DNA of 64,000 bases from contig VXBP01008912.1 in assembly GCA_013400115.1 (NCBI GenBank), positions 951,469-1,015,468 of the forward strand. The letters run 5' to 3'. Origin of the DNA: Rhinopomastus cyanomelas (taxonomy: Eukaryota; Chordata; Aves; Bucerotiformes; Rhinopomastidae). The notes below the pieces were generated by a model. That model ran no database searches and was not told where the DNA came from. It worked only from the letters and a program-made list of their open reading frames with translations. The translations under genes and the position numbers were made by a program. Below are positions 24,674 through 37,417 of the stretch, one piece after another (positions within the stretch are counted from its first letter, which is position 1; each line of letters begins with the position of its first letter).

Positions 24674-27600
24674 TGTAATTATATGACACATTAAAATTTA
24701 ACATTTATCTGCTTTAAGGAAGACTTCACCAGCAATAATTTTCTGCCTTTTAAAACACAAAGTCTGACAGAAGCAGCAAGGAATTTAGTCCTATTAAAGT
24801 TAACGTATGGACCGTTGAAAAGAGCAGGTTGTTAGAGTATGTGTCACAAAGGAGATTCCACTCTGTTCTTCAGTGCAACTGAAGTGAGACTACTTGTGCA
24901 GAAAAAGTTAACCCATTTCATCACCTCTTGTACTAAGAGATTAAGAATCTATCCTGTGAGGTCCTGAACTCATTTGGTTGAAGCCCTAATAGCAGCCAGA
25001 TTTTCACTGCTGCTTGAGGTATCAGGCATTTGTGAGACATCTCGTACAAAAGAGCTGACTTTCCTACCCTAGTACGGAAAGTCGTAGAGGTTCTTCATCT
25101 GTTGGGAAAATCCCAACTAGCCTAGCATGCGGAAATTACTGAACTTGGTGAAGAACTACAACCAAAGGCAGTTTTCTGCAACATTCAGCTCATACATAGT
25201 ATGTTAAAAGCATATTACAGCATCAAAGGAAAGGAACAGCCTCCACTGAGGCGTGCATCAATCCATACGTGTTGACAGAAGTGCTGTAATTTAGTATTGC
25301 TAATGAAGAGCCCCACTGATATTCTTTAACAGAATAATACCTTTTTTTAAGTGCTACATAAGTTTTGGCAGATAAAATAAAAGCTTTTGCTTTGGTTCAT
25401 AATTTGCTATTAGCACTAAAGCCGTATTTCAAAAAGGTGGTGACTTCTGCAAGGTACCCTCAAAGTTTATTAGCAAACTACACTGACTCTCCTGATTGCA
25501 ATTAAAAAGCCCTCCCAAATGGGTCAGCACATCCAAGTGCTATCTGCAATCATTTAGATTTTAGCATCATGGTTATTACTTATTATCAGGCTGCACAATG
25601 AGATATTGATTACTTTTAACCTTTAGATCTAAGAATTCGGGAAAAGTCGAGCTGGTAGCTCAGCTAGGCTTTCCTGTCTGGTAAACTTATGGCCTTTAGT
25701 GGAATTCTAATGATTCCTATTGGCAAAGCAAATCTGAAATTAGTTTATTCTCTTGGCTCATACAGAAACGATGACATAACTAAAAATACTGCACGCATGG
25801 CAGATTTGCAGTGGCTACCTACAAGGGGCTCAAGCCTGCAGTGCGCTGAGAGCTTCCTCCGAAGTGATGATGATAATCTTCTCCCACTGACTGCTTTAGC
25901 AGCGCCGTGCAGGCACTGACAGACTACCAGACAGACTGCATCCTGGATTGTGCAGAATATACCTCGTGGGAGCAAAAATCTCCACGTTTCCTAGTTTATA
26001 ACCAATCCCCTAAGCACACTGTCCAACTATACCACTCTACAGGCTGTTAATCTTTTAATAAGTTTTCTTTATATGGAAAATCTGCTTGAAATAAAGACTG
26101 AGCTACAATGTGGCTTTGGTAGGTACGCAGGACTCGCTTTAAATGGAACAAAGTAATCCAATTAAACTAATCTGTTTTACAAGTTAAAATGATACGAAGC
26201 ACATTAATTGATCCTTATAGGCTGCTGCTATTTGAGCTCTCTCTCTGTTTGCACAGCATTTGGAACCGCTTTGCACATTTGTATCCTCTAGCAGCAGAGA
26301 GCTCAGTCCCCCCGTTCAGAAGAATTATGGGCAAGAGAGATATATAACTGTTATGTGTTGGATTAATTTGCAGAACACTTGGCATTATTATTGCCAAGTA
26401 GTCAAATTGTTCCAAGTTGTTCCGGAAGGTTGTTATTAATAGTATGTTTTCTGAGGAAAGTTCTGTCTACTTTTGGAACTGCATTTCTGTTGCCAAGGAA
26501 ACTCCTTGAAGCACAGCATTCTAGGAGCACACTGCTGCTTTTGTTTGCCGGTATCCTATTCATATCATCTAAGTAAGCACTTTACATACTTCAGCCTCCA
26601 GTTTCAAATGTTTAAGGTTTTCTCTATTTATATTACTGCGTTAAATATAGTTGGTGCTTCTTTTGAAACTCGCGCACTCTCGTAAGATTATTTTAACAGT
26701 TGTGTTAAAGGACAGGATTTTTTTTTAAGTAATTTTTTTTCACGAGTTTGCACTAAATTAGTTTTAATTTGAATAATAACTCCATAGGTTATAGCACTAG
26801 TCCTTAAGTGTTAATTATCTTTTCACTCTGAAATTAATGTAGTCATTTCCTACTGACTCCTCTACACCATTATTGAAGCGCTGAGGAAAACATGTCATTG
26901 AGTTCTGAGCCAGAACTGTTGTTGTGATTAATCCTGGTCACATGGCCAATCTCTGCCAAAGGGAGATCACTGAAAAAAGGTGACAAAGACAGTGATTTCC
27001 TGTCAGCAAAGAGTACGACAGGGCTGTCTAGAAGTGATGCAAATGAGGGAAACTTTCACCACGGTTTGTTTGATCCACTCAGGGCCACAGCACTGAGCCA
27101 GCGAGAAAGGCACAATGGAGCAGCAGCACACCCAGAGGAGGACAGGAACTGCACCTTCCGATGAGGGACAGCTTCCAGTAAGGAAACAAGAATTACTGGG
27201 AGATTTTTTTCCCCCTCAACTTATTTTTGGAAAGGTATTCTTAGCTTTTGGTGTGCATTTTCATGTTATTTAATACACCGAAGCACTTCCCTTCGATGGA
27301 ATAGTTTAGCAGTTAACCTGTTCTAAAGCCGTGCCAGCTGAGTAGTTTCAAAGTCTTTGTGCTCCAATCTAAGGGTCTTTTTCCATCTATCATGACTATC
27401 GTTTCTGAAGACTCGTGCAAGGCTTAGGGCTTATGCAGTCTGTATTTAAAACCACCATCCATTACTTATCATCAGACAGGAAAATATCCTTTCTTTTATT
27501 TGATATTTAGAAAAGTGTAGTTAATTTTATTCTGAACATACTAACAATTTTAACAATCATACTGTACTTATTTAAATGGGGGGTTAATCTAACACAATTA

Positions 27601-29275
27601 AGTTTTGCAATTAATCTTCTGAGGAAAATGGAAAGAATTATCATTAACTTTTCTGCCTGGTATACTCATTTCTAATCTCCACAGCTCCAGTAAATACTGA
27701 TTTGCTTCATTTTTGAACATTCAAGGTGCAGAATTACTCAAGTTCCCACTAAAGGGCTAATTAGCAGAGTTTTAAATCCTTTGGGTTTGATCCCCCAGTA
27801 ACAGCGTATGAGTACAGCGGAAGTCAATGCAAGTTCTGTGTACTTAGAGCTTATGAGATCAGACTCACATGCAGTAGATTAAAATGAAATAAACACGATA
27901 CATTTGGCATTAAACTGAGCTATTACGGCAGTACAAGGAAGCGAGAGCCTAAAATCATGGAAATGCTCCTTTCAATTTTTCCTTAGTTAATAGATGAAGC
28001 ATTAGAAGACAAATAAACTCTCTTTCTTTGACTGCTATTTTATCAAACTCTAGTTGATTTTCAAAATCATTAGCTAGTTTAAGACTCTAAAGCTGAAAGA
28101 ATTTAGGCCTATGGGGGAGCACAGTGAGGAACAGCAGTTTTGTTTATTTGTAAACCTATGCACTAAAAAAAAAAAAAGAGAAAGTCATATACACATTTCC
28201 AGAGTTTAAAAAAAACCTACAGCTGTGCTGCACCTACAGTATGAAGGGCAAAATAAAACCTAGTTAAAGAGAGATAATAAGGGTCCTAATAAAAACCTAT
28301 GAAGCTCCCGGAATATTACAAAACAAAATTAAGATGAGAGTTGACTTAAATCTATATTAAATCTGAAAATAGAATACTGGGGAAATAGTCTAACCACAAA
28401 AATACATTTTATTTTCCCATATGCAGTTTTAGCATTTATATATTGTGTTATGTTGCTTTAATGTATGCTTTTCCCTTCCGATTTACCTGTTTTATCATTG
28501 CTCCTTCCCATTCATAGACTCCTTGGGGGCAATGATTACTTTTGGTAAGAGTGATACCACAGCAGGTTTCCTAGCAGAGGCAGCTTGCTGAGCTGGCTCA
28601 GAGGTGCAATTACTTGTCAGCTCAGTAACTGAGAAGAGGGATCTGTGGGTTTAGGAGAATCCACCAAAATGCAGAGAGTGCAATTAGCAGGTTCACATCT
28701 GAAGGTGCAACTGACAATGAACAACGAAAGCAAGACCTGTGTTTTCATAACACCCCACAGCACTGAGGAATTCTGATAAAAACAGTTGCCTCAATGTCTC
28801 TTTCCAGATTTTCTCCCTACAGCCCAGCCTGGCTGTGTTCAGGATGCTGCTCCTGCTCCTGAGCTGTGAGCACTGGAGCATCCATGACTCTGTAAGAGCC
28901 TCCAAATAAAAGGCGTGTCACTCTTTATTAGAAGAGAGGTTTACTAGGGTAGTTTTATAAAACCATTAATACTGATTTTGAGGGCATGATTCATTCCTAA
29001 GTGAATCTCAGAAATTAGGGACGATAAAGACTTAGCGATTTATCTGATCTGCTCTTTGCTAGTGCAGAACTATTCCCTCAATTACATTTGCTAATGATTT
29101 CTTTTGTCTACGTTTAAATGTCTGAAATTATGGGGCTTTCAGCATCTCTTCAGGAGAAGGTTTGGGTTGTAGGTTTGGGGTTTTTTTTGAAAGGCTAATA
29201 GATCTTAATGCTGTGCACTCAAGCTTTTTAACTTACTTGCAAATACTCCTCCTGCTTTATGGACACTGCTTAGTT

Positions 29276-29340
29276 ACAGAATCACAGAATGTTACAGGTT
29301 GGAAGGGACCTCGGAAGATCATCTAAGTCCAACCCCCNCC
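29276..29340 (-). mobile_element. CR1 retrotransposon 3'-end fragment
   Basis: ACAGAATCACAGAATGTTAC, GGTTGGAAGGGACCTC and AAGTCCAACCCC make a well-preserved reverse-complement CR1 3' end. An undetermined base (N) lies in its C-rich end at 29338. It is severely truncated. Open frames across it are not genes. Confidence 0.93.
29338..29338. other. Undetermined base (N) inside a CR1 copy
   Basis: A single N follows a C5 run within the CR1 fragment at 29276-29340. Confidence 0.99.
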
Positions 29341-30843
29341 ATGCTCTACCAGCTGAGCTGTTGTTTCAGCCCTCTTCACCAAACTCCACGTTTCTAGTTG
29401 AGTCTTTACTTCAATCCCCAATAATTTGCCTGCTGCTTTCACTAGAAAGGTATGTGCAGGGAATGTTCAGCTTGTGGCACATGGGCAGTCTGTTTCTAGC
29501 CTTCCTGAAGTGGCTTTGCAGTGACCTGACGGGGACTTTTGCGCTGGGGGCTCTATTAATTAGCAGATGACCTCCCCACAGAAGCTGCACAACAGCGAAA
29601 CTACCTGTCCTTCAGAAGCGTCAGGCTGTCTGGTTGCACAGACTCAGCTCCTGTTTTTGGCCCAAACTTTCTGCTTACAGAAGTTCATGCCTATCATAAA
29701 ACATTACACTTCCCATTTTGAATATACAGTAGTCCTCCTTTTGCCACCATGCTCTGCAGTAAAATAAGTCTTAAGTTATTGTCCTCTTTCATTGCTCTCA
29801 CCATAGATTATTACATCAGCTTTACCATCTATAATTATTTTGCTTAAGCTTTGCTCCCTTCCATATTGATAGATGTACTGTTTCCTTAACATTTATGTTT
29901 ATAAGATGTTTTCAGGATAAGAAATAACCTAGCAGTTTGGTCAAGTATGGTAAAAGCTGGTCTTACATGGACAGGCACATCAAAATACCCTACTGTGGAC
30001 TCGCAAGAAACTTTTTACCAATCGCTGACACTGTTTATGTCTGAGCCTAGCAAAGTCCAGGACTGTCAGTGTGCAATTGAGTCTGATTTAGTAAATCTTA
30101 TTTAGAGAGGTTAGGAAAAAAACATGAACAAAAATAATACATGGTTATCAAAGCAAGAAATGGAGGCCATTGAATTAGATTCACTTGCCTAAAATAGTTT
30201 GGATTCGAACCATATTTCCATTTACAAACATATCTTAACTCATGACACACCTTTCTCACTGGGTATTTGAAATAGGACTAAAATTAGAAAGAACAAAATG
30301 CAAAGAGACCATCAGAAAGTTAAGGTGCCCAAGCAAGAAAAAAACAGTTTATGTTTAAGAAATTATCAAATCATGCCATTGCAGAAGAAAGGAAATAACT
30401 TCTATTTGACCTTGAATGCACCATTTATCTGATAAGAAATAAAAAAAAAGCTAGAGGGTAGTTGTTTCTTGTCATTATACTGTTGCTGATTCTGTGGTTA
30501 GTTATTAATTTTATTTTTTATGATTCACAATCTGCTCTTTGAAATATGCCATATGCTCAAAGCAATTCAAGGATGACAACTGTCAGAATTACTCCAATAA
30601 AAATTGCCTAAATGAGAAAGATTTACTGCAGCCTGATATTTCTGTCAAAAGCCTCTCCTTTCTCCCCCGCCCCATTCCTCAGACCTAGAGACTACAGCTT
30701 CTCAGACACACAGTGAAGCCTGAATCAATTTTAGGATCAAATCATCACTTTAGGCAACTTCTAAAAAGTACTGTCTATCCAAAAAAAGTGATAAAGATTC
30801 TCAGCTAAGGCTGCTACGACAAATAAGAGAAACCATATGTGTC

Positions 30844-30879
30844 TATAGAGAGGTAGATATATATATATATATCTCTATA
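30844..30879. repeat. AT microsatellite with palindromic flanks
   Basis: A 20-base AT palindrome (AGATAT...ATATCT, 30855-30874) is bordered by TATAGAG on the left and an overlapping CTCTATA on the right. The stretch could extrude as a hairpin. Confidence 0.85.
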
Positions 30880-31462
30880 CACACACGTATATGTTCGATG
30901 AAGACCCTATGATCACTATGCAAGTTCAAAATAATTTTGCTGAAATCACAAGCAAGTGTGATGACTTTACATGACAATGTCTGCTTTATGTCTAACTAAT
31001 AAAAATTAAATTGAAAGAGTCCTGTATCCTGGCAGCAGCAAACCAAAATCAAGGCAAATTTCTTTCTTCCCACATGAGGTCTGAAAGGTGGATAAAAATC
31101 CAGCTGAAAGCTCCAATCACAACACATTTTGTTAAATGCTACCATTTTATTTTTTCCCTTCATTTTGTTTCAGTCTATTTATTAATTCAGTTTCATTTAT
31201 TTCTATTCATCTTGAAGACAAATCTTTGTCCTTCTATAGAATTACACCAAATAGAATGTGATAAAGGGAACTTTCTTACAATTATGATGTCGGTGCAGCC
31301 TGTCAGCGCACAGGGGATGGAAATGAGGTTGGGGACAGGGAAGGGAATTCTAATAGACACCATGATACATACAATGAACGCAGCGATATCCTGTGAGAGA
31401 AAGACTTGTCAAGCTAATCAGATCTTCTATAGCTAGGTAAAGGCAGTAACGGTAGCGCTAAC

Positions 31463-31583
31463 CTTGTAAAGATGCTGCTGCTGCTCCTCTGACATCATCA
31501 GGTCATGGCTGTCCATCACGATGGATTCCATGTCAATCAGCCAATCCCAGAGCTCCTGGTATTCTGAATCAAAGTCCAAAAGG
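31463..31583 (-). CDS. AKAP6: AKAP6 (mAKAP) internal coding exon, second of three; spectrin-repeat helix A
   Basis: The exon is 121 bases: one base (C) completing the Gly codon from the exon at 37269-37417, then 40 codons running LLDFDSEYQELWDWLIDMES to SEEQQQHLYK. The acceptor is CCTTATCTACAG and the donor is GTTAGC. YQELWDWLIDMES has the Leu-Trp-x-Trp-Leu pattern typical of helix A in spectrin repeats. The peptide appears identical or nearly so to mammalian AKAP6 as recalled, which implies strong constraint. In mAKAP the spectrin repeats carry the nuclear-envelope targeting function, through binding to nesprin-1-alpha. The run of Gln codons (CAG CAG CAG) is part of the normal protein and is not an expanded repeat. 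The exon ends on a codon border, matching the phase-0 start of the next exon at 1652, across an intron of about 29.8 kb. Confidence 0.97.
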
Positions 31584-33708
31584 CTGTAGATAAGGAACAA
31601 AATGTATTATGCATAAATACTGTGCAGTTGTTAAAATCTTGTATTAGAATAATATATTCTTGAAAACTCATGATGTTCCGAGTTATATTTCTAAAGAGAC
31701 ATCCTGTATTTATACAGAGAGGACGAAAATGAAAACTGAAATCCAATTTAAGCCAGTGCCATGACCTAAATTCGGCGGCTGATGCCAAATCCTGACAACT
31801 GTTGGCGTACTGCATTTGCGTCAAAGATTTTGAAGTAGAAATCCCCCATAGCTGCTGTTGTTTAATGGTTTTTAAAGTGCTGACTTCACACTGAGCAAAC
31901 TTTGCAACAATGGTCTTGATATAATTCCTATAAAAATATTATTTTTCCTCTAAAAATGACTCAATCCATCCAGCCGTCCCTCTGCTGTCTGTCTGCCTAT
32001 CTCTGTAAATATCCTACATTTAGTTTCATGGATGAGTAGCTAGCATTTCAACTTAACGCCTTAAGATAGGCTTGAGTGAATATGGTAAGCCAGTGAGAAC
32101 TAAGGCCAGATACAGTATTAGACAGGTGTTCCCTACAGACATGTAAGAAACAAAGGTAAGGACAGGAAGTCAAAACAATGAATCCCTGAATAGCCAGCAA
32201 TCATTAAAATTCAAAGGAGGATCACTACGGTTTTCAACAAAATAAATCATTAGAATAAGGAGCTTAAAAGGATTAATGTGATTCTCTATTGAAAGCCTAG
32301 TGAATAAGTAAAGCATAGATTCTTCGAAAACACTGTGATACAAGACAGAAGGTACATGCTGAAAAACTGCACATTCGTCAGAAAGATACCCCTTGAAAAG
32401 GGAGCTTCAAAGTTGCAGAATTGGAACTAACAAAAGCCTTGTCAATGGGAGCAAAAAGCTCCATATTGATGAAACAATAGTGCGTGTTCCACCAAAGCGA
32501 AGTTTTCCAATTATTAACAACATTTTTGCAGAAACCCCATTAAAAAAACTAGCAGTATTTCTGTGTAGTAAGAATACCCTAAATATGTTTTCAGTGTTAC
32601 TAATACCAGTGCAGTTTCAGTTGCTGTTAACTAGAGGTCCATATGCATGGTAATTCTGAAAGGTAGTAGATAAAGTTGTGACAAGCAGAACTCTTTTTTG
32701 GCAAGAAAGCAAGAGAGAAGAAAGCATTTGCTTTCTACAGTATTATCTTCAATGAGTTGACAACAAAGGATGCCTTGTATAATGCACAAGTGTTGATTCG
32801 TGCTTCTGAAGTAACTCTCTAGTTTAATCCACTGTACTTAGTATACTTTTGCTCAATAATTTATGAGGTGCACTTACTTAAATGTGCCTGCTGCCCTGAG
32901 ATGATGCTATTAGAAAGAAGAGCAAGCATAAGAGGGTAACTAACTATTGCTGAAATATAATCGTTTCAATTGTTCAGGTCTTTTCTCCTGTTTTAGGAGG
33001 TATTTGACTCAGATATCATTTTTAAGCTAAAATAAAACTAAGTTCCATTTTGAAAGGTGTATTTGCAGTGGTGCAGAATTTTTATCCTTTCCTCAGAAAG
33101 CAATGTGACCATTCTGTATCTTCAGTATCTACTGCACCTTCCCCTGCCCCATCCCTTATCCAAATATTACCCAAAGTCATAAAACTGACAGGCAGCTATT
33201 ATTATAACATAAGTTTTATGATAGAAGAGGCCAGTTTTCATTTCACATAAATTGGTACATATTCAGTTGGACTTGGACAGTTTGCACTAGTGAAAAATCT
33301 AAATGATGAAGATGATGGGAAACAAAGCCTACATCTAAAGTTCATGACCTGCAGATGCCAGAAAGGGATGGGATGCCTTTGGAAACTGCCCCAGGATGTA
33401 GGCTGGGATTTTATTGTAATAGGCAGAAGATGTGCTGGATCCTAACACGTGCTTTGCATCTATGGAACCACATCTTAGCTACAGTCCAAATGGGTCCATT
33501 TATTGCTGTAAGGATTGAACCAATCCTTTAAAGACACAAAAAAGCACTTTTCTCTGACCTTTATACAACCCAGATAAACACTAGGAAGCAGCTGAACATT
33601 TTGGTTTCTAGCTGAAGTTCTAAAGAAGAACTCAAACCAAAGTGAACAGTGAGAGGAATCAGTGGAAAGAGCCCAGAAAGGGATGTAAGATGCAATGGGG
33701 ATGTTTCA

Positions 33709-33716
33709 CCCCCCCC
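33709..33716. repeat. C8 homopolymer
   Basis: Eight C residues in a row within the 5.7 kb intron. Confidence 0.9.
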
Positions 33717-35324
33717 ATAATTTACATACTGTGCTTATTCACGGGTTTTTGTGTTCTGCTGTAAGAATGAAGTAGCCTGGGTGCATTTTCAGGCAAACTG
33801 TCCATGGAAGGGCTTTTTTTGAGCCAGAAGATAGTGAAGTCAGCCTAGAAAGCAGCAACAATTACTTTTAAAAAATTGATTACTGTATTTTTAATAGTCA
33901 AAAGACACAGGCGTTGTTTTAAAAACGTATTCCTCACGTCTAAATAGAAAGACCTGCTGATTGCTATCAAACTACCATTTGGAACAGGATGTAAGTTACT
34001 AAGCTGCTGAAAAGATATTCAGAAAATCCAGCAAGGGTAGGACCAGTGGCAGGTTAAGATTAAAATGTACCTGTCAGTGTTTCCGTGGTACGTTGAATAT
34101 TTCTTTTTTATTCAGAAACTATTTTTTTCTGGGCTTAGCAGACCTTTTTTTTTCATATTGCCACAGGCAGAATCAGGGAGAGCATAACTTCTGCAATACT
34201 GATGTGTGTTACAGATGGAAGAAATACAGAAACAAAAAAATCTAATTTTGTTTAATTATCCAAATGCACTGATTGGTAAAAAATTAATACAGCAGGTAAT
34301 CTGTTTATTAAAAAAAAATTCTCCATTAAACATACTCAAATCTTGCCAGCAAGGCTGCTGTAGTGTTAGTTAAAGGGCAGGTAACTACAGCTTCCTTAAT
34401 ATTGGTTTGTCAGTTAATAAGCTGAAGCCATTAGCTACATTAGAACTACAATGACATTAAGTAGTATATTTTATCTCGGTAAACAGGGAATCAGATATGC
34501 AGAGTTGCATGTCTAATCCCCTGAACCCTAAACATATTTCTTAAAATGTGGACATCAATTTATTATTTTGAATGAAAATTCATGAGCACCTTTCTCATGA
34601 GAAAACCAGTTCGTCTGTGGCATTAATAAATAAAATGGAATGTGAAGCTATTTCCATCAGCCCTTTTCCCTATGTTTAACAGACACTCCCAGTATGTATT
34701 GTTTCTTGGATGGCATAACTCACATGGTATTTGGAAGTACTGTAAACACACTGGTATGCTTACCAAAAAAATCCAGCCAGACAAAAAGTTCTTTCAAGTT
34801 TCTGGGTCATCATTTTTTGCAACTCCTTCCACATGTTTTTATTAGGAGGATACAGAAGAAATCTAACAGTTCTGACCTTAGCAGCTTTGTAACTGCTGTA
34901 TTTTATGTGCATGCTTGAAGGCCCCTCTAATGCCTTCGTCTCAAAGCCTCATCCTTAGAAACCTAATACTAGGTGTTGCCAGGATCCCAGGATATGTCCT
35001 TCACCTTGTACAGTGGCACTGTAAATACTGTATCCGTATGTCCCAATAGGACCTGTACAAGCTCCTCGCCAGTGTTGAGGACGTGCAATAATTCTAACAA
35101 TGTGCATCTGCTCTCAGTTTCTCTTGGCTATATCTTGTTGCCTGGATAGCTGGCGTAATCCTTCAGTGGGTTTCCATTCTGTTTCATTGTCATTTCAGCC
35201 ATTTCCATATAGGTGAATGTTTATTGCTGTTGTAACGAGGCCTCTGCTCTGTATTAAATCTGTTTTTATAGACCTGCTATCAACGCCCTGTTCTGCAGAT
35301 ACTACCTTACATATCCTAGTTTAG

Positions 35325-35432
35325 CCATCCCAGATTTGGCATCTCCCAAATCTTTCCCCTCACTATATAAATAATTCTCCATCCCAGATTTGGCATCTCC
35401 CAAATCTTTCCCCTCACTATATAAACAATTCT
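35325..35432. repeat. Tandem duplication, 54-base unit, two copies
   Basis: The unit beginning CCATCCCAGATTTGGCATCT occupies 35325-35378 and again 35379-35432. The copies differ at a single base (ATAAATAATTCT versus ATAAACAATTCT) and are followed by the first bases of a third (CCATCT). Near identity suggests a recent duplication. Confidence 0.97.
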
Positions 35433-36090
35433 CCATCTACAGTAACTCATTCTCCTTGTAGAGCTCTTCTTGCTAGGTGGGAGTTGCACGGTACCTGATG
35501 GACAGACACCCTGATTTTCCCAGTTGTGCAAATGGCTCCTTCTCTGTAGACATCTTTGTCATCCTAGTATGAAATTTCTGTCAACAGTATTGTTCATAGT
35601 TTTTATGCAGTAGATCATGTTCAAGATGATGTTTCAGACTGGTTCTACAGGAAGTTTGTCATCTGAATTCAGCCCATCCTAGAATGTGTAATGGTTGAAT
35701 ACGTGGAACTGTATTTTTCTCCCTCTGCTCCTCTGGCCCATTAAACCACCATTGAGGTCCTAAGGGCTCACTTAGAGGTCACAGCATCGAAAAACTGGGG
35801 GACACTGGTAGATTACCAGTCCCAGTAATAAGTATATAATTATGAGAGCAAACATGTGCATTTAAGAGCCTGTTTTCTTTACAGTTATGCCACATAGATT
35901 TACAAACTGGATTTTTCCATGAGGCTCACAGATTTGTATGCACTCTGCTGAATAAAAGCAAACGTCTGTTTATGTCTTAATGTCCTTTACGTCCTACACA
36001 AAATTCTAACCTTCAGTCTTGCTCACAATTCACCGGTGGCTGCAAAATGAGAAGCTGGCTTTGAACATGTAGCCCCCAGTACAAATTCAT

Positions 36091-36111
36091 ACACACACAC
36101 ACACCCCCCCC
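36091..36111. repeat. AC microsatellite running into a C tract
   Basis: Seven AC units (36091-36104) are followed by further C residues to 36111. Confidence 0.93.
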
Positions 36112-37268
36112 AATTCCCATCAAATTATTTTTGTGGTTCGCACTAGCTGCATTGGTATGTTTGAGAATCTGACAGATTTCTGCGTATGTAATCAAGATCT
36201 CAGTAATCCTACATAATTAGCTCACATCAACTTTTCTAAAACAGTCATCTTTCCGTATAATAAGAGGGGATGTTTACAAGGCTCATTTATCCATACAGTT
36301 GGTAATTCAATAAAAACCGTGTTTCCAAGACCTTAACATTGAGTTCACAATTGGAAAAGGCAGTCCTGGAGATAAAGAAGTCATGGACATCTTAGTCAAT
36401 GACTTTCCCTGCACAGGAAACTGCAGGCAGAAGTTCTACTGTAGTTATTGGTTAGAAGAAAACTTCTAGCAGGATGAGGGTACCCAAAACCGCGCTCTAG
36501 TTTGAACTACAGCTTTGAAGTGCTTTTTCCTCACACTGTTGTGAACTCACGGGTGTGTTACGATGTTTGTTTAGGAGACCTCAGAGTTGGAAAATAGTGT
36601 TTTCAAAAAAAACATAAAAATCTAAAACCACAACTACAAATTTTCTTGGCTGTGAAAAAGGGAGGGGCAGCAAAATTTCATTTTAGCATTATCCAGTGAT
36701 AAACTTATCCACCATTATTTACTCAAACTAGTAAGGAAGAGTGTTTTTGCACATACACCTACACATACATGTGTCTTTGTGAGTATGTGTTCAAACTAAA
36801 GCTTTCTGCAAGGACAAAAGCAGGATGTTTGAACTGGTGAGCTCTAAGTGAATGGATTCATAGTAATATTTTCTAGTCACTAGTTCAATAATGATGATAG
36901 AGAACTGTGCTGCACAGGTATTAATACATTATAATGGTGCTTCCTCGGAAGATGCTAAGGAATCAAAAGATACGAAGTCATTGAAGGAGAAAAGCCTGAA
37001 GGAAAAGAACACATTACCTTTTTAAAAATCAAAATAATGGATTTCTATTAGCTGATGTTAGATTGTCCAATGAACAAACCATGATTGGGATAAACTTTCC
37101 AAACCCCATTATTTGTTGCATTCATATAGGGAAGAAAAAAAAGAAGAGAGAGTTCTCCCCTACCTCTTGGCCTAGGAAGAAAAAACCTGGTTAACCAGAA
37201 GAAAAATACATCATGTAAAAAAAATACACATCAGTGAGAATAAAACAACAAAAAGAATAGTTCCCTAC

Positions 37269-37417
37269 CCATTACTTCCCACTGTGTGAACTTTTGACAT
37301 ATCAGCAAACTCTTCCTTTCGCTTGCTACTACTGTTGTACTGCTCGCTGTACAGCTTTAAGGACATCTGTTCAACAGCATCTCTTTGTGCTTCCAGATAG
37401 CATAGCTGAACCTCAGC
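37269..37417 (-). CDS. AKAP6: AKAP6 (mAKAP) internal coding exon, first of three in the window
   Basis: This exon encodes 49 codons plus two bases, beginning AEVQLCYLEAQRDAVEQMSL and ending SKVHTVGSN plus GG. It is bounded by a pyrimidine-rich acceptor (TTCTTTTTCTAG) and a GTAGGG donor. The peptide matches, nearly residue for residue as I recall it, the segment of human AKAP6 just before its LLDFDSEYQELWDWL stretch. AKAP6 is a large scaffold that gathers PKA, phosphodiesterase, phosphatases and other signalling proteins at the nuclear envelope of heart, skeletal muscle and neurons. This part is mainly helical and charged and sits where one spectrin-like repeat leads into the next. It starts in phase 0 and ends after the second base of a Gly codon, completed by the C that opens the next exon at 31583. 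Intron 31584-37268 separates them. The preceding exon was not found in the remaining 26.6 kb. Confidence 0.96.

Larger units (their letters stand above)
15882..31462 (-). other. AKAP6 intron (same 29.8 kb intron), proximal part
   Basis: This stretch continues up to the donor GTTAGC at 31462. It contains CR1 fragments near 23.66 and 29.28 kb, a C10 tract at 18154, an AT-rich perfect hairpin at 22334-22358, a 16-base tandem duplication at 24642-24673, an AT palindrome near 30.86 kb and an N at 29338. Open frames such as the 144-codon plus-strand frame at 19562-19996 show no recognisable domain. The rest appears to be unique intronic DNA. Confidence 0.75.
31584..37268 (-). other. AKAP6 intron, about 5.7 kb
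   Basis: This complete intron lies between exon 37269-37417 (donor GTAGGG) and exon 31463-31583 (acceptor TACAG). It contains a C8 tract at 33709, a 54-base tandem duplication at 35325-35432 and an AC microsatellite running into C8 at 36091-36111. I saw no coding exon or clear transposon inside it. Confidence 0.85.

Noticed and set aside
29289..29570. 93-codon plus-strand open frame
   Set aside because: It starts inside a CR1 fragment, spans an N and has no recognisable domain.
31011..31436. 141-codon plus-strand open frame beside an AKAP6 exon
   Set aside because: It lies antisense in the intron just past the exon donor, has no recognisable domain and looks like chance.
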